From: Cupriavidus basilensis
GTDB lineage: Bacteria > Pseudomonadota > Gammaproteobacteria > Burkholderiales > Burkholderiaceae
DNA: 64,000 nucleotides
Assembly (NCBI RefSeq): GCF_000832305.1
Contig: NZ_CP010536.1
Coordinates: 1,550,001 to 1,614,000, forward strand
Direction: 5' to 3'
The notes under the pieces are model-generated. The model saw nothing but the letters and a program-made list of their open reading frames with translations. It did no database searches and was not told the origin of the DNA. Below are positions 43,527-53,881 of this stretch, in pieces (positions within the stretch are counted from its first letter, which is position 1; each line of letters opens with the position of its first letter). A program made the translations under genes and the position numbers.

Positions 43527-44498
43527 TTACTTGATGACGGTCTTCGCTTCCTTGATCAGTTCGGGCGACAGCGTCACGCCTTGCTTCTCGGCCGCGCCGG
43601 TGTTCACGAACAGTTCCAGCTTGTCGCTGGTTTCCGAAGCGATCGCGCCGGGCTTCTCGCCCTTCAGGATACGCACCACCACCTTGCCGGTCTGATGGCC
43701 CAGGTCGCCGTAGTTGATGCCCAGCGCGGCAATGGCGCCACGCTTGACGCTGTCGGTATCGGCGGCCACCAGCGGGATCTTCGACTCGTTGGCGACCTTG
43801 ACCAGGGCTTCGTACGCCGACACGACGTTGTTGTCGGTGTTGGTGTAGATCACATCGACCTTGCCGATCAGGCTCTTGGCGGCGGCGCCGATGTCGACCG
43901 TGCGCGGTGCGGCGGCTTCCTTCAGCGTCATGCCTTCCTTGGCTAGCATCGCTTTCAGCTCCTTGACCACCACCACCGAGTTGGCTTCACCGGGGTTGTA
44001 GACCATGCCGACCGTCTTGGCCTTGGGCACCACGCGCTTGATCAGGGCAACCTGGCGGTCCAGCGGCAGCTTGTCCGACACGCCGGTCACATTGGTGCCC
44101 GATGCGCTCCAGCTCTTGACCAGCTGGGCGGCGACCGGATCGGTCACGCCGGAGTACACCACCGGCACCGATTTGGTGGCGGCCACCACGGCCTGGGCCG
44201 ACGGCGTGGCGATGGCCACGATCACATTGGGCTGGTCGCCAACGAACTTGCGGGCGATCTGCGCGGCCGTGCCGGTATTGCCCTGGGCGCTCTGGTATTC
44301 CCACTTCAGGTTCTTGTCGGCGTCAAAGCCGGCGGTCTTCAACTCGTCGCGCACGCCATCGCGGATGGCGTCCAGCGCGGGATGGTCGACGATCGAGAGC
44401 ACCTTGACGGTCTGGGCCTGTACGGCGCCACCGTACAGCAGCGCGAGGGCGACGGCGCTGCCCAGGATGGTCTTGGTCGATGTCTTGAGACACTTCAT
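43527..44498 (-). CDS. ABC transporter substrate-binding protein, PF04392 (TrpX-like)
   Basis: A 323-residue periplasmic protein with a signal peptide (SAVALALLYGGAVQA|Q). The fold motifs VIVAIATPSAQAVVAATKSV, VYSGVTDPVAAQLV, VGMVYNPGEANSVV and ALGINYGDLGHQTG are typical of the ABC_sub_bind family, which includes TrpX (tryptophan/tyrosine). The start at 44498 (MKCLKTSTKT) is preceded by GGGGGAGATTAAAAATC. The 323-bp region upstream, 44499-44821, holds nothing I recognise. Confidence 0.92.
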   Translation of the reverse strand: MKCLKTSTKTILGSAVALALLYGGAVQAQTVKVLSIVDHPALDAIRDGVRDELKTAGFDADKNLKWEYQSAQGNTGTAAQIARKFVGDQPNVIVAIATPSAQAVVAATKSVPVVYSGVTDPVAAQLVKSWSASGTNVTGVSDKLPLDRQVALIKRVVPKAKTVGMVYNPGEANSVVVVKELKAMLAKEGMTLKEAAAPRTVDIGAAAKSLIGKVDVIYTNTDNNVVSAYEALVKVANESKIPLVAADTDSVKRGAIAALGINYGDLGHQTGKVVVRILKGEKPGAIASETSDKLELFVNTGAAEKQGVTLSPELIKEAKTVIK

Positions 44499-44821
44499 GA
44501 TTTTTAATCTCCCCCGGATATGGGTTCTGGGTGATGAGCCGCGTTTCGTTCTCGATAAGAACTGGTCCGCCGTCTTGCCCGGCGGCGCGCTGCGCCAACC
44601 GGCCGGTCCGCTATGTGGGCGATACACCAGGCGGCAGGCTGGAGGACGCTCTTGTACAGCGGATACGACGGCGATAAGCCTGCGAGGATACCATTTTCGA
44701 GGCGAAATTTGCCCGGTTTTGCCCTGTTCCAGTGCGTCCGCAGGGGAAAACGGCAGGCCCGGAGCACGCCATCGGCGGCGCCGGGCGGCGCACCGTCGCT
44801 GGTGCCTGCAACGCGCAAACG

Positions 44822-45880
<1,059 letters not shown>

Positions 45881-45937
45881 GACTATCCTTGTGAGACTGG
45901 GGTGATAAGGCGCAAAAACGGGGTTGGGCCGAGGCGG

Positions 45938-46972
45938 TCAGGCGCGCAGTGCGGCGGCGCATTCCTTGACCAGCACCGGGCCGCGGTAGATCAGCCCGCT
46001 GTACACCTGCACCAGTTGCGCGCCAGCCGCGATCTTGGCTTGCGCATCGGCACCGCTGAAGATGCCGCCCACGCCAACGATCGGCACCGCGTCCCCAACC
46101 ACCGCGCGCAGGCTCTTGACCACGCGCGTGGAGGATTCGAACACCGGCCGGCCCGACAGGCCGCCGGCTTCCTCGCCGTGCGGCAGGCCCCTGACGGCGT
46201 CACGGGCGATCGTGGTGTTGGTGGCGATCACGCCGTCGATCCGGTGGCGGACCAGCGCATCGCCGATATTGCCGATCTGGTCGGCATCGAGGTCCGGCGC
46301 GATCTTGAGCGCGAGCGGCACGTAGCGCTTGTACTTGTCGGCCAGGCGCTGCTGCGCGTCCTTGAGCGTGCAGAGCAGGTGGTCGAGCTCGCTGGCACCC
46401 TGCAACTGGCGCAGGTTCTTGGTGTTCGGCGAGGAGATATTCACGGTGACGTAGCTGGCGTGCGGGTAGACCCGTTCCAGGCAGTGCAGGTAATCGTCCA
46501 CCGCGCGCTCGATCGGCGTATCGGCGTTCTTGCCGATGTTCAGGCCCAGCACGCCGCCTTCGGCCTTCCAGCGCGACGCATTCACATTGGCGATAAAGGC
46601 ATCCACGCCGCCGTTGTTGAAGCCCATGCGGTTGATCAGCGCATCCGCCTGCGGCAGGCGGAACATGCGTGGCCGCGGGTTGCCCGCCTGCGGGCGCGGC
46701 GTTACGGTGCCCACCTCGATAAAGCCGAAGCCGAAGGCGGCCAGCCCGTCGATGTAGGCGCCATCCTTGTCGAGCCCGGCGGCCAGGCCAACCGGGTTGG
46801 GGAAGCGCACGCCCATCACCGTGCGCGGGTCATCGGCGATGGTATTGCCGATGCAGCCCGCCAGCCCCATGCGCTTGGCGCGGAGCAGGTTGTTGAGGGT
46901 GAAATGGTGAGCGTCCTCCGCATCCATCGAGAACAGGGCGGGGCGAAACAGGGGGTAGAGCGCGTTCAGCAC
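45938..46972 (-). CDS. pyrD: Dihydroorotate dehydrogenase (quinone), class 2
   Basis: A 344-residue class 2 enzyme of pyrimidine synthesis that oxidises dihydroorotate and passes electrons to quinone. The N-terminal membrane-docking helix ([20 protein letters not shown]) marks class 2. FMN-site motifs are [20 protein letters not shown] and the catalytic Ser in [16 protein letters not shown]; the phosphate site is [12 protein letters not shown]. It follows bpt by 101 bp. Confidence 0.97.
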   Translation of the reverse strand: MLNALYPLFRPALFSMDAEDAHHFTLNNLLRAKRMGLAGCIGNTIADDPRTVMGVRFPNPVGLAAGLDKDGAYIDGLAAFGFGFIEVGTVTPRPQAGNPRPRMFRLPQADALINRMGFNNGGVDAFIANVNASRWKAEGGVLGLNIGKNADTPIERAVDDYLHCLERVYPHASYVTVNISSPNTKNLRQLQGASELDHLLCTLKDAQQRLADKYKRYVPLALKIAPDLDADQIGNIGDALVRHRIDGVIATNTTIARDAVRGLPHGEEAGGLSGRPVFESSTRVVKSLRAVVGDAVPIVGVGGIFSGADAQAKIAAGAQLVQVYSGLIYRGPVLVKECAAALRA

Positions 46973-47073
46973 AGGGAATCAGCTTGGAAGTCGGGACCAA
47001 GGCGGCATTGTAACGGTTGGGCCGGATCGGGTACTGCGCCGCTGGCGCGGGCATGCCTTGCGCAGGCTGTCCG

Positions 47074-47922
47074 CTACCGGCTGTTTTCCGGGGCTTCGTC
47101 GCCGGGCTGCGGGGGCACGACGGGCACAGCGGTGGGCGATGCCACGGCGGCGGGCGCCGCATCCCGCAGCGACGCCGGCGCCGCATCGAACGCGCGCCAC
47201 TGGTTTGCGGTCAGCACCTGCATTGGCTGGTAGCGCGCCTTATAGGCCATTTTTCGGCTATCAGCGATCCAGTAGCCCAGGTACAGGTGTGGCAGGGCGA
47301 GTTCGCGGGCCTGCTGGATCTGCCACAGGATGTTGTAGGTGCCGTAGCTGGCGTGCACCTCCAGCGGGTCGTAGAAGGTGTAGACCGAGGACAGGCCATC
47401 GTCGAGCACATCGATCATGCTGACCATGCGCAGCCGCCCGGCCTCGGGCGAGCCCGGCGGCTCGCGGAATTCAACCAGCCGCGAGTTGACCCGGCTTTGC
47501 AGCAGGAACTGCTCGTACTGGTCGCGGCTGTCCTGGTCCATGCCGCCGCCGGCGTGGCGCATCGACTGGTACAGCAGGTAGAGCGAATAATGCTCTTCCA
47601 CGTAGGTGAGCGGCGCCACCAGCGCCTGCAGGCTGCCGTGCTGGCGCCAGGCCCGGCGCTGGCTGCGGTCAGGGTGGAACTGGTCGACCACCACGCGGCA
47701 CGGCGTGCAGGCGTGGCATTCATCGCAATAGGGGCGGTAGGTAAAGATGCCACTGCGCCGGAAGCCGGCGCGCACCAGCCGCGAATAGACGTCGGCATTG
47801 ATCAGGTGGGCGGGCGTGGCCACCTGAGAGCGCGCCATGCGGCCATCGAGGTAGCTGCAAGCGTAGGGCGCCGTAGCGTAGAACTGCAACGCGGAAAGGG
47901 GGAGTTCCTTTAGCTTGCTCAT
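47074..47922 (-). CDS. bpt: Leucyl-tRNA--protein transferase (Bpt; ATE family)
   Basis: A 282-residue ATE-family transferase that adds Leu to N-terminal Asp or Glu, making N-end-rule substrates for ClpS/ClpAP. The N-terminal cysteines are in TAPYACSYL and [13 protein letters not shown], and the C-terminal core has [20 protein letters not shown]. The start at 47922 ([15 protein letters not shown]) is typical. The C-terminus has an extra Ala/Pro tail. It lies 91 bp after aat. Confidence 0.95.
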   Translation of the reverse strand: MSKLKELPLSALQFYATAPYACSYLDGRMARSQVATPAHLINADVYSRLVRAGFRRSGIFTYRPYCDECHACTPCRVVVDQFHPDRSQRRAWRQHGSLQALVAPLTYVEEHYSLYLLYQSMRHAGGGMDQDSRDQYEQFLLQSRVNSRLVEFREPPGSPEAGRLRMVSMIDVLDDGLSSVYTFYDPLEVHASYGTYNILWQIQQARELALPHLYLGYWIADSRKMAYKARYQPMQVLTANQWRAFDAAPASLRDAAPAAVASPTAVPVVPPQPGDEAPENSR

Positions 47923-48013
47923 GTGTCTGCAACGGCCAGGGATGAAACAGCAACGCGGGAAAGCCGATGGCGCAGCGGCCAGGCCTTGCGGCGAGTGGCC
48001 AATGCGGCGCGCC

Positions 48014-48754
48014 CTACGGCTGCGCCTGAGTCCATCTCTGCAGCACCGTCTTGTCAAAACCCCACGGCACGATATCCGGCTGGCGGGTGGCAATGCGGAT
48101 ATGGGCCGCGAACTCCGCACGCGGGATGGGACTCGCCCCGAGCGAAGCCAGGTGATCGGTTTCCTGCTGGCAGTCTATCATCGCCACGCCGTGGTTGCCG
48201 AGGAACGCGCACAGCGCGGCCAGGGCGATCTTGGAGGCATCGGTGCGCCGCGCGAACATCGATTCGCCATAGAACATCCGCCCGAGCGCCACGCCGTACA
48301 GGCCGCCTGCGCGCTCGCCCTGGTACCAGGTCTCCACGCAATGGGCCAGGCCGTTACGGTGCAGTGCGCCATAGGCGGCGATGATGTCCTCGGTGATCCA
48401 GGTGCCATGCTGGCCATCGCGCGGGGTTTCGGCGCAGGCCTGCATCACGGCGATGAAGTCGTCGTCGACGCGGACTTCCCAGTCGGGGTCGCGCAGCACG
48501 CGCTTGAGGGTCTTGCGAAAGGTGCTGGAAACCCGCAGTGCCTGCGGCGGCAGCACCATGCGGGGATCGGTGCTCCACCATAGCACCGGCTGGCCTTCGG
48601 CGTACCAGGGAAAGATGCCTTGCCGGTAAGCCAGCAGCAGGCGCTGCGCCGACAGCTCGCGGCTGGCCGCAAGCAGGCCGGGCGCGTCGGAGCCCGGGCC
48701 GAGCGCACGCTCGACCGGCGGGAACGGATCATGCGGATCCAGCCAGGTGATCAT
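48014..48754 (-). CDS. aat: Leucyl/phenylalanyl-tRNA--protein transferase
   Basis: A 246-residue Aat that adds Leu or Phe to N-terminal Arg or Lys for N-end-rule degradation. Motifs include [27 protein letters not shown], and the core [20 protein letters not shown] with [12 protein letters not shown]. It is followed by bpt, so both N-end-rule transferases are in one unit. Confidence 0.97.
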   Translation of the reverse strand: MITWLDPHDPFPPVERALGPGSDAPGLLAASRELSAQRLLLAYRQGIFPWYAEGQPVLWWSTDPRMVLPPQALRVSSTFRKTLKRVLRDPDWEVRVDDDFIAVMQACAETPRDGQHGTWITEDIIAAYGALHRNGLAHCVETWYQGERAGGLYGVALGRMFYGESMFARRTDASKIALAALCAFLGNHGVAMIDCQQETDHLASLGASPIPRAEFAAHIRIATRQPDIVPWGFDKTVLQRWTQAQP

Positions 48755-48782
48755 GCGGGCAGTGCGGGCAACGCGCCCGGGT

Positions 48783-49367
48783 TCAGGGTTCGACCGTGGC
48801 CCGGGTGGTCAGCGGGCGCATCGGCTTGTCGATATCCAGGCTGTGCAGGCGGAAGGTGCCGTCGGCCAGTCGCCCCGCCGCGCGATCCGCGAAGAAGCAG
48901 CGCAACGAATGGATCACGGTGGGGAAGGCCAGTTCGTCCCAGGGTACGTCGGCTTCCTCGACCAGCTTTACCTCCAGGCTTTCCTCGCCCGCCGAGATGT
49001 CCAGGTCTTCCAGCGTTGCCAGGTAGAACATGTGCACCTGATGCACATGCGGCACATTCAGGATCGAGAACAGTTCGCCGATCTGCACCCGTGCCCCGGC
49101 TTCCTCCAGCGTCTCGCGTGCGGCGCCCTGCGCGGTAGTTTCGCCGATCTCCATGAAGCCGGCCGGCAGCGTCCAGAAGCCGTAGCGCGGCTCGATGGCG
49201 CGCTTGCACAGCAGGACCTTGTCCTCCCACACGGGAATGGTGCCGACCACATTGCGCGGGTTGACGTAGTGGATGGTGCTGCAGTTGTCGCACACTGAAC
49301 GCAGGCGCGAGTCGCCTTCAGGGATGCGCAGCACGACCGCATGGCCGCAGTTCGAGCAGAATTTCAT
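48783..49367 (-). CDS. NUDIX hydrolase with zinc ribbon
   Basis: A 194-residue protein. An N-terminal zinc ribbon (CSNCGH and CDNCSTIHY) is followed by a NUDIX box of form GX5EX7RETLEEAGA. This layout is shared with NAD-diphosphatase-like NUDIX enzymes (NudC group) that hydrolyse nucleoside diphosphate derivatives. The start at 49367 was chosen at the ribbon; the open frame upstream crosses the tRNA and is not coding. It is 28 bp before aat. Confidence 0.9.
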   Translation of the reverse strand: MKFCSNCGHAVVLRIPEGDSRLRSVCDNCSTIHYVNPRNVVGTIPVWEDKVLLCKRAIEPRYGFWTLPAGFMEIGETTAQGAARETLEEAGARVQIGELFSILNVPHVHQVHMFYLATLEDLDISAGEESLEVKLVEEADVPWDELAFPTVIHSLRCFFADRAAGRLADGTFRLHSLDIDKPMRPLTTRATVEP

Positions 49368-49487
49368 GAGGGGCGTCCGGGAGGAATGGCGAAAGTGTAT
49401 CACCGCCGATGGGGGCTGCCGGGGGTGGGATGCGAGTTTGGGGTGGGCTAGCGCGCGGGAGCGCACCGAAGTCGAGCGCCCGGCGCA

Positions 49488-49516
49488 CAAAACAAAAAAC
49501 GCCCGTATAGGGCGTT
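49488..49516 (-). terminator. Terminator after tRNA-fMet
   Basis: On the minus strand AACGCCC-TATAC-GGGCGTT runs into TTTTTGTTTTG, 45 bases past the tRNA. Confidence 0.85.
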
Positions 49517-49561
49517 GGTTTGCTTTGCATTCGACCGTGACTGCATTGGTATGCAAGTGTT

Positions 49562-49637
49562 TGGTTGCGGGGGCAGGACTTGAACCTGCGACCTTCGGGT
49601 TATGAGCCCGACGAGCTGCCAACTGCTCCACCCCGCG
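49562..49637 (-). tRNA. Initiator tRNA-fMet (anticodon CAT)
   Basis: A 76-base tRNA (CGCGGGGTGGAGCAGTTGGC at its 5' end) with anticodon loop CTCATAA. Initiator marks are present: the unpaired C1 against A72 at the acceptor end, and three G-C pairs (GGG/CCC) in the anticodon stem. The CCA end is encoded. Confidence 0.97.
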
Positions 49638-49653
49638 TCCGTCGAAGAAAAAG

Positions 49654-49682
49654 ATTATAAGGCAAATCCTACCGCGGTGCAA
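49654..49682 (-). promoter_or_regulatory. Promoter of tRNA-fMet
   Basis: Minus-strand TTGCAC (49677-49682), 17 bases and a perfect TATAAT (49654-49659). Confidence 0.75.
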
Positions 49683-49760
49683 CAGCCAATTGCGCCAGAA
49701 TGGGGAAGGGCGCAAGAACTCGCCCTGATTGGGATCGCGGCCGCAATGGCGCGCTGGGGG

Positions 49761-50513
49761 TCAGGCAGGGTCGGGGCTGGCCTTGCCGCGCTGCCAGACG
49801 CTGGCGGCAAACTGGAAGCTGTCCCGCTGCAGCAGGTCGTCGCGTTGCCAGATGACGCGGTCAGGCCGCACGGTCAGCATCCAGGTGGTGGTGGTGCGTG
49901 GCTGCGGTTCGGCGAAGGCGCGCGGGGTCAGCAGTGCGGCGCAGGCGCCGTGCTCCGGGTCGCGCACCGAGGTGTAGCGGATCATGCCGAGGCCAGCCTC
50001 CCGGGCCGTGCGGGCCAGGGCCTGGCAGGCATCATAGTGGTCGGGATCGGTCCACTTTGCCGCGTCTTCGGCAAAGGGCGGGGCGTCAAGCGCGATGCCG
50101 TCGGTGCGCACGCTGACCTGGAACAAGGTGTGGGGCCGGGCGTCGATGCGGGGCAGCGCCGGGCTGTCGAGCAGGAAGCGCCAGCGCCAGTAGCCCAGTT
50201 CCGCGCAGGCGGTGCGAATATCGTCCGCGCCATAGAACACGCCAGGATCCTGCTCGGCGCGAAAGCGCGAGCCCCAGGGCGAGGGCGGGTAGCGAAAGGG
50301 CGTGAACAGAAGATAGTGCAGGTGGCGCGCGTCGGCGGGCACCGCGGGCTTGCCGGCATCCAGCACGGCTTCCAGCACGGCCTGCTCCTCCAGGCTGTCG
50401 ACCAACGGCATGGTCGATACCACATGCTGGGCCTCAACCGCGCGCCAGAGCGTGAGCGCAAACGGCTTGCGCTCAGACGCGACCGCGGGTGGCATCCAGA
50501 TAGTGAACGACAC
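49761..50513 (-). CDS. RES-domain toxin (NAD+-degrading family)
   Basis: A 250-residue RES protein, toxin of Xre-RES modules; characterised members deplete NAD+. The conserved Arg (GSRFRAEQDPGVFYGA), Glu (TACAELGYWRWRF) and Ser (IRYTSVRDPEHG) are in place. It overlaps the antitoxin gene by 41 bp, so both are made from one message. The N-terminus may begin at 50513 or 50495. Confidence 0.9.
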   Translation of the reverse strand: MSFTIWMPPAVASERKPFALTLWRAVEAQHVVSTMPLVDSLEEQAVLEAVLDAGKPAVPADARHLHYLLFTPFRYPPSPWGSRFRAEQDPGVFYGADDIRTACAELGYWRWRFLLDSPALPRIDARPHTLFQVSVRTDGIALDAPPFAEDAAKWTDPDHYDACQALARTAREAGLGMIRYTSVRDPEHGACAALLTPRAFAEPQPRTTTTWMLTVRPDRVIWQRDDLLQRDSFQFAASVWQRGKASPDPA

Positions 50514-50862
50514 GTACCAGGCCCTCTGTTGTGCGGATCAGGTCGAGCGGCTTGCCACCCAACGCCAGGTTTTCGTTGGCCAGCCAGAGGCGGGCCTGGT
50601 CGCTGTGGCCGAGGATGGCGTCGAGCGAGCGGAACAGGCGCACGAACAGCACACCGAACTCCCATTCCTTGCGATGCGCATCGAGCACATAGCCCCCGGA
50701 AGCCATTCGGGATACGGAGGCGGTGCTGATGCCCAGCACGTTGGCCACGCCTGCCTGGCTGATGCCAAGGAAGCCGGCTGCACGCATGACCGCCTTGGTG
50801 AGGGTGGTGCCGGGGTCCGGACTGCCGGCAGGAAGATGCTCCGGGACTTGCTTGGGTTGCAT
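50473..50862 (-). CDS. Xre/MbcA-type antitoxin (DUF2384)
   Basis: A 129-residue antitoxin. A helix-turn-helix (LGISQAGVANVLGISTASVS) leads into a DUF2384 C-terminal domain (ILGHSDQARLWLANENLALG with GGKPLDLI), the usual partner of RES toxins. It lies upstream of and overlaps the toxin gene. The ATG at 50862 has CAGGAGCGAGGCG. A palindrome covers its promoter, as expected for autorepression. Confidence 0.92.
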   Translation of the reverse strand: MQPKQVPEHLPAGSPDPGTTLTKAVMRAAGFLGISQAGVANVLGISTASVSRMASGGYVLDAHRKEWEFGVLFVRLFRSLDAILGHSDQARLWLANENLALGGKPLDLIRTTEGLVRVVHYLDATRGRV

Positions 50863-50873
50863 CGCCTCGCTCC

Positions 50874-50894
50874 TGTTTCTTCAGAAACATTATA
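50874..50894 (-). promoter_or_regulatory. Toxin-antitoxin promoter with overlapping palindrome
   Basis: On the minus strand a perfect TATAAT (50889-50894) abuts the inverted repeat TGTTTCT-TC-AGAAACA (50874-50889), so the antitoxin complex bound there would cover the -10 and start site. Confidence 0.65.
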
Positions 50895-51074
50895 GGAGGT
50901 TCGTTTCGTAAGGGAAGCGGGAAACGCCAACTTTATCGGCATGGCTTGGTGGCCCCGCCCACTGCAAAATGCGCACTTGTCCTGTATACGACATTTCTGC
51001 AGCGCTCTCTGTTGCGAGGGTGCGGGGTGCAACGCAGCGAGGCCTTCCACCGGATCAGTATGGGTCAAACCGTC

Positions 51075-52310
51075 TCAGTACGTCTCGATATGCAGCCGTC
51101 CCTCTGTCTTCATGGCAGCTTCCAGTTCACCCCAGGCCAGCCCGGCACCTGCGCAAACCTCTGCGAACGCAGCCAGCACCCCGTCTTCCATTCCCTTGAG
51201 GCCACAGATGTAGACATGGCCGTGCGGATCGTTGAGCAGCGCCGCCACGCGGGCGCCAGCCTCGCGGATGGCGTCCTGTACATAGCGCCGGGGCTGGCCG
51301 GGATCGCGCGAGAAGGCGAGATGGATATCGAGGAAGCTTGGCGGCAGTTTCATCAACGGGCCGAAGTAGGGCAGTTCCCGCGCGTTGCGGGCGCCGAAGA
51401 ACAGCAGGCGCTGTCCGTCGAATTGCCCGACGTTGCGCCGCATGTGTTCCGTCATGGCGCGCATCGGGGCCGAGCCGGTGCCGGTGCAGATCATCATCAC
51501 GCTGGCTTCACGGTGGTTGGGCATCAGGAAGGTGGTGCCGAACGGGCCTACCACGCGCACTTCGTCGCCGCGCGCGAGATCGCACAGGAAGTTGGATGCG
51601 ACGCCGCGCACCGGCTGCCCCTCATGATCCTGCTCGACGCGCTTCACGGTGAGGGCCAGGTTGTTGTAGCCCGGCCGCTCGCCGTCGCGCGGGCTGGCGA
51701 TCGAGTACATGCGGATGTAGTGCGGCTTGCCATTAGCGTCGGTGCCGGGCGGCACGATGCCGATCGCCTGGCCTTCCAGCACCGGGAAAAAGTGCTGCCC
51801 GAAATCCAGCACGATGTGATGCACATCGCTCGATGCGTCGTCGGCGGTCAGGCGGTAGTTGCCGGCCACGGTGGCGGTGACGGGGGCGCGCACGCCGTGC
51901 AGGTTGACATACGGATGCGCCGCCGACCACGGCGCCTTGGGCGAGGTATGCCGGCTGGTTTCCACCTGCTGGGTTTGCGGCTCCTGCCCGGTCTGCGGCG
52001 AAGCCGTATCCGGCGCATCATCGATCCCCGCGTCCGCCGGCAAGGGCAGGCTGGCGGGGAGCTCGTCCCATAGCAACTGCGCCTCGATCGGATAGGCCTC
52101 GCTTTTGAGCATCGTGCGCCAGTTGTCGATCGCGCCGGTGGGGCACGGCCCCAGGCAGGCGCCGCAGCCGTTGCACACATCGGCCCTGACCACGTAGTTG
52201 CGGTCGTCATGGGTGATCGCGTCGATCGGGCAGGTGTCTTCGCAGGTGTTGCAGCGGATGCAGATCTCGGGGTCGATCAGGTGCTGCTTGATGATGTCGG
52301 GGGCGCCCAT
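51075..52310 (-). CDS. boxA: Benzoyl-CoA 2,3-epoxidase reductase subunit BoxA
   Basis: A 411-residue flavoprotein that feeds NADPH electrons to the oxygenase BoxB. The N-terminus has two [4Fe-4S] motifs ([15 protein letters not shown] and [15 protein letters not shown]), then a Pro/Ala linker and a ferredoxin-NADP reductase module ([16 protein letters not shown] FAD motif, [18 protein letters not shown] motif, terminal ETY). It lies 84 bp after boxB. Confidence 0.95.
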   Translation of the reverse strand: MGAPDIIKQHLIDPEICIRCNTCEDTCPIDAITHDDRNYVVRADVCNGCGACLGPCPTGAIDNWRTMLKSEAYPIEAQLLWDELPASLPLPADAGIDDAPDTASPQTGQEPQTQQVETSRHTSPKAPWSAAHPYVNLHGVRAPVTATVAGNYRLTADDASSDVHHIVLDFGQHFFPVLEGQAIGIVPPGTDANGKPHYIRMYSIASPRDGERPGYNNLALTVKRVEQDHEGQPVRGVASNFLCDLARGDEVRVVGPFGTTFLMPNHREASVMMICTGTGSAPMRAMTEHMRRNVGQFDGQRLLFFGARNARELPYFGPLMKLPPSFLDIHLAFSRDPGQPRRYVQDAIREAGARVAALLNDPHGHVYICGLKGMEDGVLAAFAEVCAGAGLAWGELEAAMKTEGRLHIETY

Positions 52311-52394
52311 CTCTTTGGTCTCCTTGGCGCGCGGCCGGTCTGTCGCCGGTGCTGCGCCGCATGTTGCCCGTGGGTCAGTCCGGGCTGGTCAAGG

Positions 52395-53819
52395 TCAGTT
52401 GAAGCGCACGTACTCGAAATCCATCGGCTGGCGGTTGACGCCCACCACCGGCGGAGCGATCCAGTTGGCGTACTTGCCGGGCTCGGTGACCCGGCCCATC
52501 AGCGAGGCCACGAAGGCGCGGTCCTCGCCGGTTGGCAGCCACTCGCGCTCGCCGGCCTGCCATTGCGCTTCGGTGAGCAGCTCGCCAGCCGGCGAGACAT
52601 GGACGTTGGCCAGGCTGCCGATCTTGCGGTTGAACGCCTTGTGCGGCACCGTCATGCGCAACGCGATGCCGTGCTTTTCGATCACCTTGTTCCAGCGCGC
52701 CACGCCGCCGAGCGTGTCCTTGACGTAGTCGTCGCGCAGCACCTCGTTGAGCGCGTTGAGCATGGGCACCTCACGCTCGCCCAGGCGGCCGTCGGTGACG
52801 TCGAGGATGCGGTACACCTCGCCCTTGAGCACGTGGTCGTCGCCACGCTTGCCTTCCTCGAAGCGGCCCTTGAGCCCGGCGCTGTAGAAGGTGGCGGCGT
52901 TGGACGACTGATCAGCGCCGAACAGGTCGATGGTCACGCTGTAGTGGAAGTTGAGGTAGCGCTGGATGGTATCGAGATCGATCACGCCGGCGGCGCGCAC
53001 GTCCGCTGGGTCCTGGATATCGCGCTCGCGCATGACTTCGCAGGTACGCTGGATCACGCGGGAGATGCCGGACTCGCCGACGAACATGTGGTGGGCTTCT
53101 TCGGTCAGCATGAAGCGCGTGGTGCGCGCCAGCGGGTCAAAGCTGGATTCGGCCAATGCGCAGAGCTGGAACTTGCCGTCGCGGTCGGTGAAGTGGGTGA
53201 ACATGAAGAAGGCCAGCCAGTCGGGCGTGCGCTCGTTGAAGGCGCCCAGGATGCGCGGGTTGTCCTCGTCGCCGGAGCGCCGCCCCAGCAGCGCCTCGGC
53301 CTCTTCGCGCCCGTCGCGCCCAAAATGGCGATGCAGCAGGTACACCATGGCCCACAGGTGGCGGCCTTCTTCCACATTGACCTGGAACAGGTTGCGCAGG
53401 TCGTAGAGCGAGGGGCAGGTCATGCCCAGGTGACGTTGCTGCTCCACCGAGGCCGGCTCGGTATCGCCCTGGGTAACGATGATGCGCCGCAGGTTGGCGC
53501 GATGCTCGCCCGGCACTTCCTGCCAGGCCGCTTCGCCCTTGTGCTCGCCGAAATGGATGCGGCGTGCCGGGTCCGCGGGCTGGAGGAAGATGCCCCAGCG
53601 ATAGTCGGGCATCTTGACGTGGTCGAAGTGCGCCCATCCGGCGGGATCGACCGAGACCGCCGTGCGCAGGTAGACATCGTGCTGGTGCGAGCCTTCGGGT
53701 CCCATGTCGCGCCACCAGTCGAGAAAGGCGGGCTGCCAGTGCTCGAGTGCGCGCTGCAGCGCGCGGTCGTCGGACAGGTTGACGTTGTTCGGGATCTTCT
53801 GGCTGTAGTCGATGCGCAC
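52395..53819 (-). CDS. boxB: Benzoyl-CoA 2,3-epoxidase oxygenase subunit BoxB (GTG start)
   Basis: A 474-residue diiron oxygenase that epoxidises benzoyl-CoA. Metal-site regions include NVEEGRHLWAMVYLL and LTEEAHHMFVGE. I chose GTG at 53819 (VRIDYSQKIPNNVNLSDDRA) because GGAGACAACCCC is well spaced from it and the length then equals known BoxB proteins; the upstream ATG at 53852 has no ribosome site. It follows boxC by 62 bp. Confidence 0.94.
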   Translation of the reverse strand: MRIDYSQKIPNNVNLSDDRALQRALEHWQPAFLDWWRDMGPEGSHQHDVYLRTAVSVDPAGWAHFDHVKMPDYRWGIFLQPADPARRIHFGEHKGEAAWQEVPGEHRANLRRIIVTQGDTEPASVEQQRHLGMTCPSLYDLRNLFQVNVEEGRHLWAMVYLLHRHFGRDGREEAEALLGRRSGDEDNPRILGAFNERTPDWLAFFMFTHFTDRDGKFQLCALAESSFDPLARTTRFMLTEEAHHMFVGESGISRVIQRTCEVMRERDIQDPADVRAAGVIDLDTIQRYLNFHYSVTIDLFGADQSSNAATFYSAGLKGRFEEGKRGDDHVLKGEVYRILDVTDGRLGEREVPMLNALNEVLRDDYVKDTLGGVARWNKVIEKHGIALRMTVPHKAFNRKIGSLANVHVSPAGELLTEAQWQAGEREWLPTGEDRAFVASLMGRVTEPGKYANWIAPPVVGVNRQPMDFEYVRFN

Positions 53820-53881
53820 GGGGTTGTCTCCTTGTCTTGTTTTTTGTTGCATGGGCGGCTGGCCCAAATGGACAAACGGGC

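Noticed and set aside
48783..49715. 310-residue version of the NUDIX protein
   Set aside because: The extra N-terminus reads through tRNA-fMet and its terminator; the zinc-ribbon Met at 49367 is the real start.
53820..53867. ATG starts of boxB at 53867 or 53852
   Set aside because: Neither has a ribosome site; GTG at 53819 has one and gives the family length.
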